Assembly: GCF_003853645.1 (NCBI RefSeq)
Contig: NZ_QTPO01000023.1
Location: 60,148-124,147 of the forward strand
From: Burkholderia sp. Bp9143
Lineage (GTDB): Bacteria; Pseudomonadota; Gammaproteobacteria; Burkholderiales; Burkholderiaceae
Direction: 5' to 3'
Length of the DNA: 64,000 bases
Positions 1 through 8,304 of the stretch are shown here, piece after piece. Both the position numbers and the translations under genes were made by a program. The stretch's first letter is position 1; each line of letters starts with the position of its first letter. The notes beneath the pieces are model-generated. The model worked only from the letters and a program-made list of their open reading frames with translations, did not search any database and had not been told where the DNA came from.

Positions 1-2030
1 TGCGCGAGCTTCGCGAACGCGTCCGACGGCTTCATCGCCGGCTCCATGTCCGACAGGTACATCTCCGTCGTCAGGCGCGCGATGTCGTTCGCACGGTACA
101 CGTCGTGGATCTGCGTGCACAGGTCGCGCAGGCCGACGCGCTCGTAGCGCGGATGCTGCGCGACGAATTCCGGCAGCACGCGCCACAGCGGCTGGTTGTT
201 GTCGTAGTCGTCCTTGAACTGCTGCAGCTCGGTCACCATCGAGTTCCAGCGGCCCTTCGTGATGCCGATCGTGAACATGATGAAGAACGAGTACAGGCCG
301 GTCTTCTCGACGATGATCCCGTGCTCGGCCAGGTACTTCGTGACGATCGCGGCCGGAATGCCCGTCTCGCCGAACTCGCCGTCGACGTCGAGCCCCGGCG
401 TGATGATCGTCGCCTTGATCGGGTCGAGCATGTTGAAGCCTTCCGCCAGCGGGCCGAAGCCGTGCCAGTGGTCGTTCGGCTTCAGCATCCAGTCGTCGCG
501 CGAGCCGATGCCTTCTTCCGACAGGTCGTCCGGACCCCACACGCTGAAGAACCAGTCGTCGCCGTACTCGGCGTCGACCTTGCGCATCGCGCGGCGGAAG
601 TCGATCGCCTCGGCGATCGATTCCTCGACGAGCGCGGTGCCGCCCGGCGGCTCCATCATCGCGGCCGCGACGTCGCACGACGCGATGATCGCGTACTGCG
701 GGCTCGTCGACGTGTGCATCAGGTACGCCTCGTTGAAGCGATGCTTGTCGAACGTGCGGTTCTCCGAATCCTGCACGACGATCTGCGACGCCTGCGAGAT
801 GCCCGCGAGCAGCTTGTGCGTCGAGTGCGTCGCGAACACGAGCGCGCCCGTGCGCGGACGGCCGTCGCCGATCGCGTGCATGTCGCGGTAGAAATCGTGG
901 AACGTCGCGTGCGGCAGCCACGCTTCGTCGAAGTGCAGCGTGTCGAGCAGGTCGCCGAGCAGGTCCTTGATCATCTCGACGTTGTAGACGACGCCGTCGT
1001 ACGTGCTCTGCGTGATCGTCAGGATGCGCGGCTTCATCTCCGGGTTCTGGCGCATCGCCTCGCGCGCGAACGGGTTCGCCTCGATCTTCTTGCGGATGTT
1101 CTCCGGCTTGAATTCGTCGCGCGGGATCGGGCCGATGATGCCGAAGTGGTTGCGCGTCGGCGTGAGGAACACCGGAATCGCGCCCGTCATCGTGATCGCG
1201 TGCAGGATCGACTTGTGGCAGTTGCGGTCGACCAGCACGATGTCGCCGGGCGCGACCGTCGCGTGCCAGACGATCTTGTTCGACGTCGACGTGCCGTTGG
1301 TCACGAAGAACAGGTGGTCCGCGCTGAAGATGCGCGCCGCATTGCGCTCGGATGCCGCGACCGGGCCCGTGTGATCGAGCAGCTGGCCGAGTTCGTCGAC
1401 CGCGTTGCAGACGTCGGCGCGCAGCATGTTCTCGCCGAAGAACTGGTGGAACATCTGGCCGAGCGGGTTCTTCAGGAACGCGACGCCGCCCGAGTGGCCC
1501 GGGCAGTGCCACGAGTACGAGCCTTCGTCCGCGTACTTCACCAGTTCCTTGAAGAACGGCGGCGCGAGCGAGTCGAGGTAGACCTTCGCCTCGCGGATGA
1601 TGTGGCGCGCGACGAACTCCGGCGTGTCCTCGAACATGTGGATGAAGCCATGCAGTTCGCGCAGGATGTCGTTCGGCAGGTGCCGCGACGTACGCGTCTC
1701 GCCGTACAGGAAGATCGGGATGTCCGCGTTGCGGCGGCGCACTTCGGTAACGAACGCGCGCAGCTCGATGATCGCGGTCGCGAGTTCGGGCAGCTCGCCG
1801 TCCGGGCCCGTTTCGCCGAGCATGAGTTCGTCGTCGTCGATCGACAGGATGAAGCACGACGCGCGGCTCGACTGCTGCGCGAACGACGTCAGATCACCGT
1901 AGCTCGTGAGGCCGAGGACTTCGACGCCCTCCTTCTCGATCGCTTCGGCCAACGCCCGGATGCCGGAGCCCGAGATGTTCTCGGAGCGGAAATCTTCGTC
2001 GATGATGACGACGGGAAAACGAAACTTCAT
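1..2030 (-). CDS. Orn/Lys/Arg decarboxylase (PLP-dependent, biodegradative type), 3' end cut by window edge
   Basis: Read from the ATG at 2030, the frame stays open to position 1, giving about 676 residues of a family whose full length is near 750. The first ~130 residues (MKFRFPVVIIDEDFRS onward) fit the N-terminal wing (response-regulator-like) domain. The aminotransferase-fold core follows, with the PLP lysine at about residue 406 in the motif STHKLLAGISQASQ. A conserved SWHCPGHSGGVAF stretch lies before it. The enzyme decarboxylates a basic amino acid to a polyamine or agmatine in the cytoplasm. Lysine, arginine and ornithine cannot be told apart by eye. It lies 81 bp downstream of dcd on the same strand. 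The missing C-terminus lies outside the window and is not evidence of truncation. Confidence 0.93.
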   Translation of the reverse strand, partial: MKFRFPVVIIDEDFRSENISGSGIRALAEAIEKEGVEVLGLTSYGDLTSFAQQSSRASCFILSIDDDELMLGETGPDGELPELATAIIELRAFVTEVRRRNADIPIFLYGETRTSRHLPNDILRELHGFIHMFEDTPEFVARHIIREAKVYLDSLAPPFFKELVKYADEGSYSWHCPGHSGGVAFLKNPLGQMFHQFFGENMLRADVCNAVDELGQLLDHTGPVAASERNAARIFSADHLFFVTNGTSTSNKIVWHATVAPGDIVLVDRNCHKSILHAITMTGAIPVFLTPTRNHFGIIGPIPRDEFKPENIRKKIEANPFAREAMRQNPEMKPRILTITQSTYDGVVYNVEMIKDLLGDLLDTLHFDEAWLPHATFHDFYRDMHAIGDGRPRTGALVFATHSTHKLLAGISQASQIVVQDSENRTFDKHRFNEAYLMHTSTSPQYAIIASCDVAAAMMEPPGGTALVEESIAEAIDFRRAMRKVDAEYGDDWFFSVWGPDDLSEEGIGSRDDWMLKPNDHWHGFGPLAEGFNMLDPIKATIITPGLDVDGEFGETGIPAAIVTKYLAEHGIIVEKTGLYSFFIMFTIGITKGRWNSMVTELQQFKDDYDNNQPLWRVLPEFVAQHPRYERVGLRDLCTQIHDVYRANDIARLTTEMYLSDMEPAMKPSDAFAKLA

Positions 2031-2111
2031 GGGCGATTCTCCAAAAAGAACGACCGCGGCGCGTCACACGCAGCGGTCACCCGGAAACTGGTGAGACGTT
2101 ATGCAACCAGA

Positions 2112-2681
2112 TCAGGTTTTCGGCAGCGTGACACCGCGCTGACCCTGATACTTGCCGCCGCGATCGGCGTACGACACGTCGCACACTTCGTCGCTTTCGA
2201 AGAACAGCACCTGCGCGACACCTTCGTTCGCGTAGATCTTCGCGGGCAGCGGCGTGGTATTCGAGAATTCCAGCGTGACGTAGCCTTCCCACTCGGGTTC
2301 GAACGGCGTCACGTTGACGATGATCCCGCAGCGCGCGTACGTCGACTTGCCGAGGCAGACGGTCAGCACGGTGCGCGGGATGCGGAAATATTCGACGGTG
2401 CGGGCCAGCGCGAACGAATTCGGCGGGATGATGCACACGTCGCCCTTGAAATCGACAAACGAACCCTCGTCGAAGTTCTTCGGATCGACAATCGTCGAGT
2501 TGATGTTCGTGAAGATCTTGAATTCGTCCGCGCATCGGATGTCGTAGCCGTAGCTCGACGTGCCGTAGCTGACGATCCTGCGACCGTCCTCGGACGCGCG
2601 AACCTGATCGGGCACGAACGGCTCGATCATCTTGTGTTCTTCGGCCATGCGCCGAATCCACTTGTCGGACTTGATGCTCAT
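2112..2681 (-). CDS. dcd: dCTP deaminase
   Basis: This 189-residue protein deaminates dCTP to dUTP, feeding dTMP synthesis. The frame is open further upstream, but the ATG at 2681 ([10 protein letters not shown]) is preceded by a good GGAGG and gives the usual family length. The 20-residue upstream extension looks non-coding. Visible motifs are SSYGYDIRC (residues 42-50), the nucleotide-binding GKSTYAR (111-117) and the general-base glutamate E138 in [10 protein letters not shown]. The N-terminal basic residues match proteobacterial trimeric Dcd. It precedes the decarboxylase gene, with no terminator visible between them, so co-transcription is possible. Confidence 0.96.
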
Positions 2682-2873
2682 GCTTGCCTCCGCCGGGCCG
2701 TCCCAAAGAGGCTGGCCGTCCCCTCGGGGGACAGCGAACAAAGTGAGCGTTGGGGTCGTTTCATATCGGTGCGCCAGGAAACGCTGCTGACAATCAGGAA
2801 GGGCCGCTCGCGACGCGACGACCCGGAAAGGCGCACATTTTACGCGATCATCGGCTCGCGCACGCGGCGGCCG

Positions 2874-3410
2874 TCAACGGATCACGCCGCAGGCGAGCGC
2901 GGGCCCCGCGCCATGCTGCGGAAACGCGGGATCGCCCGGATCGCGGTGCACCAGCGCCGAGCGGTTCAGCGCGGAGCGCACGCCGTCGAGGGCCAGATCG
3001 GGAGCGACGATGAAACCGGTCGCGACGCCGTTCGCATCCGCATGGATGTTGCCTAGATCGCCGGCGACGCGCGCGCCCGCGCGCAGCCGGTCGGCGGCCG
3101 GCGCGAACACCTGGCCGGCGCTCGAGCCGTCGCCCGCGTTGCAGTCGCCGCGCTCGTGCACCTGCAGTGCGTGATCGCTGTTCGGCGGCAGGCCGACCAG
3201 GTTGTACGTGACCTGGACGCCGTCCGGACGTTCGACGAACGTCACCGCGCCGCGTGCCTGCGCGCCGACGGTCGGTTGCAGCTGCGCGTCGGCGCGCTTT
3301 TCGTGCGACGAGGAAAAAGAGGTACAGCCGGCCAGGAGGCCCAGCGCGGCGGCGGCCAGCAGCGCGCGCCGCGCGCGGCCGGCGCGCACGCCGTGATGTC
3401 GTTGGTTCAT
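2874..3410 (-). CDS. SodC-like (Cu/Zn superoxide dismutase fold) lipoprotein with degenerate metal site
   Basis: A 178-residue protein starting MNQRHHGVRA, with a basic N-terminus, a hydrophobic segment and the lipobox LLAGC (Cys29), so it is probably a periplasmic-facing lipoprotein. The ATG at 3410 is preferred because the longer reading from 3488 adds 26 residues ahead of a good signal peptide. The rest aligns by eye with Cu/Zn SOD: HALQVHERGDC (80-90), GDLGNIHADANG (117-128), ALVHRD (152-157) and HGAGPALACGVI (166-177), with the disulfide cysteines C90 and C174 kept. Several ligands are not: the first Cu histidine is Gln83, the bridging histidine region reads GQVFAP, and the Zn histidines are absent. 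Family membership is clear. Dismutase activity is doubtful. Confidence 0.85.
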   Translation of the reverse strand: MNQRHHGVRAGRARRALLAAAALGLLAGCTSFSSSHEKRADAQLQPTVGAQARGAVTFVERPDGVQVTYNLVGLPPNSDHALQVHERGDCNAGDGSSAGQVFAPAADRLRAGARVAGDLGNIHADANGVATGFIVAPDLALDGVRSALNRSALVHRDPGDPAFPQHGAGPALACGVIR

Positions 3411-3542
3411 TCGATCCTCATGCCGGCTGGCGGCCGTTGACACGGCGGCCATGCCGGGCGGGTAAAGGGACCCGGGAAAAGTCGCCATGATACCGCGCCT
3501 CGCGGCGCCGTAAACAGCGTGAGGCCCCGCCCCGCAAGGGTT

Positions 3543-4634
3543 TTACGTATTTTGAACAACGATCGACGGGAACTTCGACGTCATGTCGCGCGCGCGCTCG
3601 GCGATCGCCAGCGCGACCCCGCGCGCGATGTCGCGGTAGCGCCGCGCCAGCGCGCCGTCCGGTTCGGCCGCGACCGTCGGCGTGCCGCTGTCGGCGCGCT
3701 CGCGGATCGCGATGTCGAGCGGCAGGCTGCCGAGCACGTTCACGCCGTAGTCCTGCGCCATCCGCTCGGCGCCACCCACGCCGAAGATGTGCTCTTCGTG
3801 ACCGCAGTTCGAGCAGACGTGGATGCTCATGTTCTCGACGATACCGAGGATCGGAATCCCGACCTTCTCGAACATCTTCAGGCCCTTCTTCGCGTCGAGC
3901 AGCGCGATGTCCTGCGGCGTCGTCACGATCACGGCGCCCGTCACCGGCACGCGCTGCGCGAGCGTGAGCTGGATGTCGCCCGTGCCCGGCGGCATGTCGA
4001 CGATCAGGTAGTCGAGCTCGTGCCAGTTGGTCTGGCGCAGCAGCTGCTCGAGCGCCGACGTCGCCATCGGGCCGCGCCACACCATTGGGTTGTCTTCCTC
4101 GATCAGGAAGCCGATCGAGTTCGCCTGCAGCCCGTGACCGACCAGCGGGTTCATCGACTGGTTGTCGGGCGACTCGGGCCGCTGGCCGTGAATGCCGAGC
4201 ATGGTCGGCAGCGACGGACCGTAGATGTCGGCGTCGAGAATGCCGACCGACGCGCCTTCCGCGGCGAGCGCGAGCGCGAGGTTGACGGCCGTCGTGCTCT
4301 TGCCAACGCCACCCTTGCCCGACGCGACCGCGACGATGTTCTTCACGTTCGGCAACAGCTTCACGCCGCGCTGCACCGTGTGCGCGACGATCTCCTGCGA
4401 CACGGCGACGCGTGCATCGCGCACGCCCGGCACGGCCTTCAGCGCATCGGCGATACGCGCCCGCACGTCGTCGTGCTGGCTGCGCGCCGGATAGCCGAGC
4501 ACCACGTCGACCGCCACGGCGTCGCCGTCGATCGCGACGTTGCGCGCGCCCTTGTTCGCCGCGTACGGACGGCCGGTATTGGGGTCGACGACAGCCGCCA
4601 GTGCGGCGTCGACTTGTGCCCGGTCAATGCTCAT
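3543..4634 (-). CDS. apbC: Iron-sulfur cluster carrier protein ApbC/Mrp
   Basis: A 363-residue MRP/NBP35-type ATPase that carries and transfers Fe-S clusters in the cytoplasm. Residues 1-85 resemble the MIP18/DUF59 domain. A deviant Walker A, GKGGVGKSTT, lies at 106-115, followed by a Mrp signature region with GDIQLTLAQ. The metal-binding CxxC is C274-x-x-C277 in HVCSNCGHEEHIFG. The start is placed at the ATG at 4634 (MSIDRAQVDA). An in-frame reading to 4733 crosses AT-rich promoter-like DNA and is rejected. The gene is divergent from the OmpA-family lipoprotein gene. Confidence 0.96.
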   Translation of the reverse strand: MSIDRAQVDAALAAVVDPNTGRPYAANKGARNVAIDGDAVAVDVVLGYPARSQHDDVRARIADALKAVPGVRDARVAVSQEIVAHTVQRGVKLLPNVKNIVAVASGKGGVGKSTTAVNLALALAAEGASVGILDADIYGPSLPTMLGIHGQRPESPDNQSMNPLVGHGLQANSIGFLIEEDNPMVWRGPMATSALEQLLRQTNWHELDYLIVDMPPGTGDIQLTLAQRVPVTGAVIVTTPQDIALLDAKKGLKMFEKVGIPILGIVENMSIHVCSNCGHEEHIFGVGGAERMAQDYGVNVLGSLPLDIAIRERADSGTPTVAAEPDGALARRYRDIARGVALAIAERARDMTSKFPSIVVQNT

Positions 4635-4986
4635 CGAAACTCCGTGAAAACGTTTTTTTCGCGCGCGAACGTCAAAAAATATCAAATAACGCTGCGAAAA
4701 TCGGGAAAAGTGAAAGAATCTGTTGCACGCCATTGCGCGAACGCGCGCGGCGGAGCAATCTTCGCGTGCGGCATGCTATGGGGCCAAATCGGCCACCAAC
4801 CGCCTATATTGTAGAGGCTGACGCGTCACCCTGTCCGGAACAGCCACGCCGGCGAACAGGGCATGCGGCCGCCTCGGCGGCTGCCGCGGGCACGGGCCTG
4901 CCCTCCTTTTTCGGGCGTCCGTGCAGGGAGCCGTAACTGTTGTTTGTCATCGTTGTCGACTCGTTCAACCAAGAGAGGAATCCAAG
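4635..4986. other. 352-bp divergent intergenic region between apbC and the OmpA-family lipoprotein gene
   Basis: No convincing gene lies here. The apbC side (4640-4730) is AT-rich with A/T runs and probably holds its promoter. A TATATT at 4805-4810 could be a -10 element for the lipoprotein gene, but no good -35 sits at the expected distance. A GAGAGGA ribosome-binding site lies just before 4987. Confidence 0.5.
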
Positions 4987-5628
4987 ATGAACATGAAAAT
5001 CGCGACCCGCTTGTCCGTCTTCGCATTGGCCGGCGCGCTGCTGGCAGGCTGCGCCACGCAGCAAGGCAACAACACGGCCGTCGGTACCGGCACGGGCGCA
5101 GCGCTCGGCGCAGGCATCGGCGCGCTGGCGGGCGGCGGCAAGGGCGCGGCGATCGGCGCGGGCGTCGGCGCACTGGTGGGCGGTGTGACGGGTTACAACT
5201 GGCAAGCGATCAAGAACAAGCTCGCGCCGTCGGCAGCCAAGACGGGTACGCAGGTGACCGAGCAGCCGGACGGCTCGCTGAAGCTGAACGTGCCGAGCTC
5301 GGTGACGTTCGCGACGAACCAGTACGCGATCACGCCGGCCTTCACGCCGCTGCTGAACGACCTGGCGACGACCCTGAACCAGAACCCGCAAGTGACGGCA
5401 TCCGTCGTCGGCTACACGGACAGCACGGGCTCGGCACAGCTGAACCAGACGCTGTCGCAGAACCGTGCGCAGAGCGTCGTGAACGCGCTCGTGCAGCGCG
5501 GCGTCGCCGGCGGCCGCCTGGCGGCACAGGGCATGGGCCCGTCGAACCCGATCGCGGATAACGCGACCGAAGCCGGCCGCGCGCAAAACCGTCGCGTCGA
5601 GATCTACCTGCGCGCAGCACAGCAGTAA
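4987..5628 (+). CDS. OmpA-family outer-membrane lipoprotein with glycine-zipper (YiaD-like)
   Basis: This 213-residue protein has a signal peptide ending in lipobox LLAGC (Cys22). A glycine-rich zipper-like stretch at about 38-75 (GAALGAGIGALAGGGKGA) is probably membrane-associated. A C-terminal OmpA-like peptidoglycan-binding domain follows, beginning near SSVTFATNQYAITP. Within it the NxxRxxxV pattern (QNRAQSV) and the terminal NRRVEIYL carry the residues that usually contact diaminopimelate. It most likely tethers the outer membrane to peptidoglycan. MNMK offers two ATGs; the first has the better spacing from GAGAGGA. An intrinsic terminator follows at 5811, so it is probably monocistronic. 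Confidence 0.93.
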   Translation: MNMKIATRLSVFALAGALLAGCATQQGNNTAVGTGTGAALGAGIGALAGGGKGAAIGAGVGALVGGVTGYNWQAIKNKLAPSAAKTGTQVTEQPDGSLKLNVPSSVTFATNQYAITPAFTPLLNDLATTLNQNPQVTASVVGYTDSTGSAQLNQTLSQNRAQSVVNALVQRGVAGGRLAAQGMGPSNPIADNATEAGRAQNRRVEIYLRAAQQ

Positions 5629-6004
5629 GCATCGCCACGAGAGGAAACGGGGCCGCGCGCCTGGCGCACGACCCCGCCGCACAAGGCTTCCAGCGGGATC
5701 CGTAACAAATCGAAAAAAATTTCGAACTTCTGTCGCGACCCGCGGTCTCTCTTTACGGTACGCGGCTGGCGCTGCCGGCGCGTCACCATTCTCCTCTTGT
5801 CGTTGTTGCTCCGGGGCCGAATCCGCCCCGGTTTTTTTTGCCCGGAATTCGCATGCTGCGCCGCAGCATCACACCGCCGCGCACACCGCCCCGGCGGTCC
5901 CGCCCCTCCCGGCGCCCGATCCATGGCGCCCGCCCCGACTGACCTGCCCGCGCCCCTGCTAGAATCGCAGTTTCCGTCGTTTCCGCCGTTCTTCTACAGA
6001 CCCT
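5629..6004. other. 376-bp intergenic region before metG
   Basis: Apart from the terminator at 5811-5839 there is no supported gene. A TAGAAT at 5960-5965 is a reasonable -10 element for metG, about 40 bp before its ATG. A convincing -35 was not found. Confidence 0.5.
5811..5839 (+). terminator. Intrinsic terminator after the OmpA-family lipoprotein gene
   Basis: A 7-bp GC stem (CCGGGGC / GCCCCGG) with a 7-nt loop is followed by eight T residues. It lies about 180 bp after the stop codon and before metG. Confidence 0.9.
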
Positions 6005-8167
6005 ATGTCCGCATCCGACCTCACTTCCGTGCAGGCCGCGGCGCCGCAAGGCAGCCGCCAGATCCTCGTTACGTCCGCACTGCCCTATGCCAACGGCCAG
6101 ATCCACATCGGCCACCTGGTCGAGTACATCCAGACCGACATCTGGGTGCGGACGCTGCGAATGCACGGTCACGAGGTCTACTACATCGGCGCCGACGACA
6201 CGCACGGCACGCCGGTCATGCTGCGCGCGGAGAAGGAAGGCCTCACGCCGAAGCAGCTGATCGACCGCGTGTGGACCGAGCACAAGCGCGACTTCGACAG
6301 CTTCGGCGTGTCGTTCGACAACTTCTACTCGACCGACTCGGACGAGAACCGCGTGCTGAGCGAGAAGATCTACCTCGCGCTGAAGGAAAACGACCTGATC
6401 GCCGAGCGCGAGATCGAGCAGGCGTACGACCCCGTCAAGGAAATGTTCCTGCCGGACCGCTTCATCAAGGGCGAATGCCCGAAGTGCCACGCGAAGGACC
6501 AGTACGGCGACAACTGCGAAGTGTGTGGTTCGACCTACCTGCCGACCGAGCTGCTGAACCCGTACTCGGTCGTGTCCGGTGCGACGCCGGTGCGCAAGAC
6601 GTCGACGCACTACTTCTTCCGCCTGTCGGACCCGCGCTGCGAGTCGTTCCTGCGCGAATGGGTCAGCGGCCTCGCGCAGCCCGAAGCCACCAACAAGATG
6701 CGCGAATGGCTCGGCGACGCCGGTGAAGCCAGGCTCGCCGACTGGGACATCTCGCGCGACGCGCCGTACTTCGGCTTCGAGATCCCGGGCGCGCCCGGCA
6801 AGTACTTCTACGTGTGGCTCGACGCGCCGGTCGGCTACTACGCGAGCTTCAAGAACCTGTGCGACCGCCAGGGCATCGCCTTCGACGCGTGGATCCGTGC
6901 GGGCTCGACCGCCGAGCAGTACCACTTCATCGGCAAGGACATCCTGTATTTCCATACGCTGTTCTGGCCGGCGATGCTCGAGTTCTCGGGCCATCGCACG
7001 CCGACCAACGTGTTCGCGCACGGCTTCCTGACGGTCGACGGCGCGAAGATGTCGAAGTCGCGCGGCACGTTCATCACCGCGCAGAGCTACATCGACACGG
7101 GCCTGAACCCCGAATGGCTGCGCTACTACTTCGCCGCGAAGCTGAACGCGACGATGGAAGACATCGACCTGAACCTCGACGACTTCCAGGCGCGCGTGAA
7201 CAGCGACCTCGTCGGCAAGTACGTGAACATCGCAAGCCGCGCGGCCGGCTTCCTGATCAAGCGTTTCGACGGCCGCGTGCAGGACAGCGCGATGAACCAT
7301 CCGCTCGTCGCGACGCTGCGCGATGCGATTCCCGCGATCGCCGCGCACTACGAAGCGCGCGAATACAGCCGCGCGCTGCGCCAGACGATGGAACTCGCGG
7401 ACGAAGTGAACGCGTACGTCGACGGCGCGAAGCCGTGGGAACTCGCGAAGGATCCGGCCAATGCGGTCGCGCTGCACGAAACCTGCAGCGTGAGCCTCGA
7501 GGCATTCCGCCTGCTGTCGCTCGCGCTGAAGCCGGTGATGCCGCGCGTGGCCGAAGCCGTCGAGGCCTTCTTCGGGATCGCGCCGCTCACGTGGGCCGAC
7601 GCCGCGAAGCCGCTGTCGTCCGCGCAGCCGATCAAGGCGTACCAGCACCTGATGACGCGGGTCGATCCGAAGCAGATCGACGCGCTGCTCGCCGCGAACC
7701 GCGATTCGCTGCAGGCCGAGGCCGCCGGCGCCGCTGCCGCGGGGGCGACCGCCGCCAACGCCGCGAAGGAAGGGAAGAATGCCAAGACGAACGCGAAGGC
7801 CGCCGCCGCGAACGGTGCCGACGACGGTCCGATCTCGATCGACGATTTCGCGAAGGTCGACCTGCGCATCGCGAAGATCGTCGCGTGCCAGGCCGTCGAA
7901 GGCTCGGACAAGCTGCTGCAGCTCACGCTCGACATCGGCGAGGAAAAGACCCGCAACGTGTTCTCGGGCATCAAGTCCGCGTACCAGCCCGAGCAGCTCG
8001 TCGGCAAGCTGACGGTGATGGTCGCGAACCTCGCGCCGCGCAAGATGAAGTTCGGGCTATCCGAAGGGATGGTGCTCGCTGCGTCGGCTGCCGACGAGAA
8101 GGCCGAGCCGGGCCTCTACATCCTCGAGCCGCACAGCGGCGCGAAGCCCGGCATGCGCGTGAAGTAA
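6005..8167 (+). CDS. metG: Methionyl-tRNA synthetase
   Basis: A 720-residue class I aminoacyl-tRNA synthetase that charges tRNA-Met. The HIGH-type signature is HIGH at 34-37 in GQIHIGHL. The zinc knuckle cysteines are C158, C161, C171 and C174. The KMSKS loop begins at K348. After the anticodon-binding helices comes an Ala/Lys-rich linker (about 575-612). A C-terminal EMAP/Arc1p-like tRNA-binding domain starts near [17 protein letters not shown], the long bacterial MetG form that dimerises through this domain. Convergent tamB lies downstream, with a terminator between them. Confidence 0.98.
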   Translation: MSASDLTSVQAAAPQGSRQILVTSALPYANGQIHIGHLVEYIQTDIWVRTLRMHGHEVYYIGADDTHGTPVMLRAEKEGLTPKQLIDRVWTEHKRDFDSFGVSFDNFYSTDSDENRVLSEKIYLALKENDLIAEREIEQAYDPVKEMFLPDRFIKGECPKCHAKDQYGDNCEVCGSTYLPTELLNPYSVVSGATPVRKTSTHYFFRLSDPRCESFLREWVSGLAQPEATNKMREWLGDAGEARLADWDISRDAPYFGFEIPGAPGKYFYVWLDAPVGYYASFKNLCDRQGIAFDAWIRAGSTAEQYHFIGKDILYFHTLFWPAMLEFSGHRTPTNVFAHGFLTVDGAKMSKSRGTFITAQSYIDTGLNPEWLRYYFAAKLNATMEDIDLNLDDFQARVNSDLVGKYVNIASRAAGFLIKRFDGRVQDSAMNHPLVATLRDAIPAIAAHYEAREYSRALRQTMELADEVNAYVDGAKPWELAKDPANAVALHETCSVSLEAFRLLSLALKPVMPRVAEAVEAFFGIAPLTWADAAKPLSSAQPIKAYQHLMTRVDPKQIDALLAANRDSLQAEAAGAAAAGATAANAAKEGKNAKTNAKAAAANGADDGPISIDDFAKVDLRIAKIVACQAVEGSDKLLQLTLDIGEEKTRNVFSGIKSAYQPEQLVGKLTVMVANLAPRKMKFGLSEGMVLAASAADEKAEPGLYILEPHSGAKPGMRVK

Positions 8168-8195
8168 GCAGCACACGCCGCCGCTTGAGCACGAA

Positions 8196-8226
8196 AGCCC
8201 CGCACGATGCGTGCGGGGCTTTTTTT
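8196..8226 (+). terminator. Intrinsic terminator after metG
   Basis: An 11-bp stem (AGCCCCGCACG / CGTGCGGGGCT) with a short loop is followed by a run of T. It lies between the convergent metG and tamB genes. The T run favours the + strand. Confidence 0.92.
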
Positions 8227-8304
8227 GCGGTTGCGCCACGGGCCAGGCGACCGGCCATGCAGGCCGGGGCAACGCGTTCGATACGCGCGGGTTGCGCGCC
8301 GCCA

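Noticed and set aside
105..3056. A 983-codon + strand frame over the decarboxylase and dcd genes
   Set aside because: It is an antisense shadow of two clearly recognised - strand genes. Its composition is Arg/Val/Asp-rich without motifs.
4634..4733. N-terminal extension of apbC up to 4733
   Set aside because: The added residues come from AT-rich intergenic DNA. MSIDRAQ at 4634 is the usual start.
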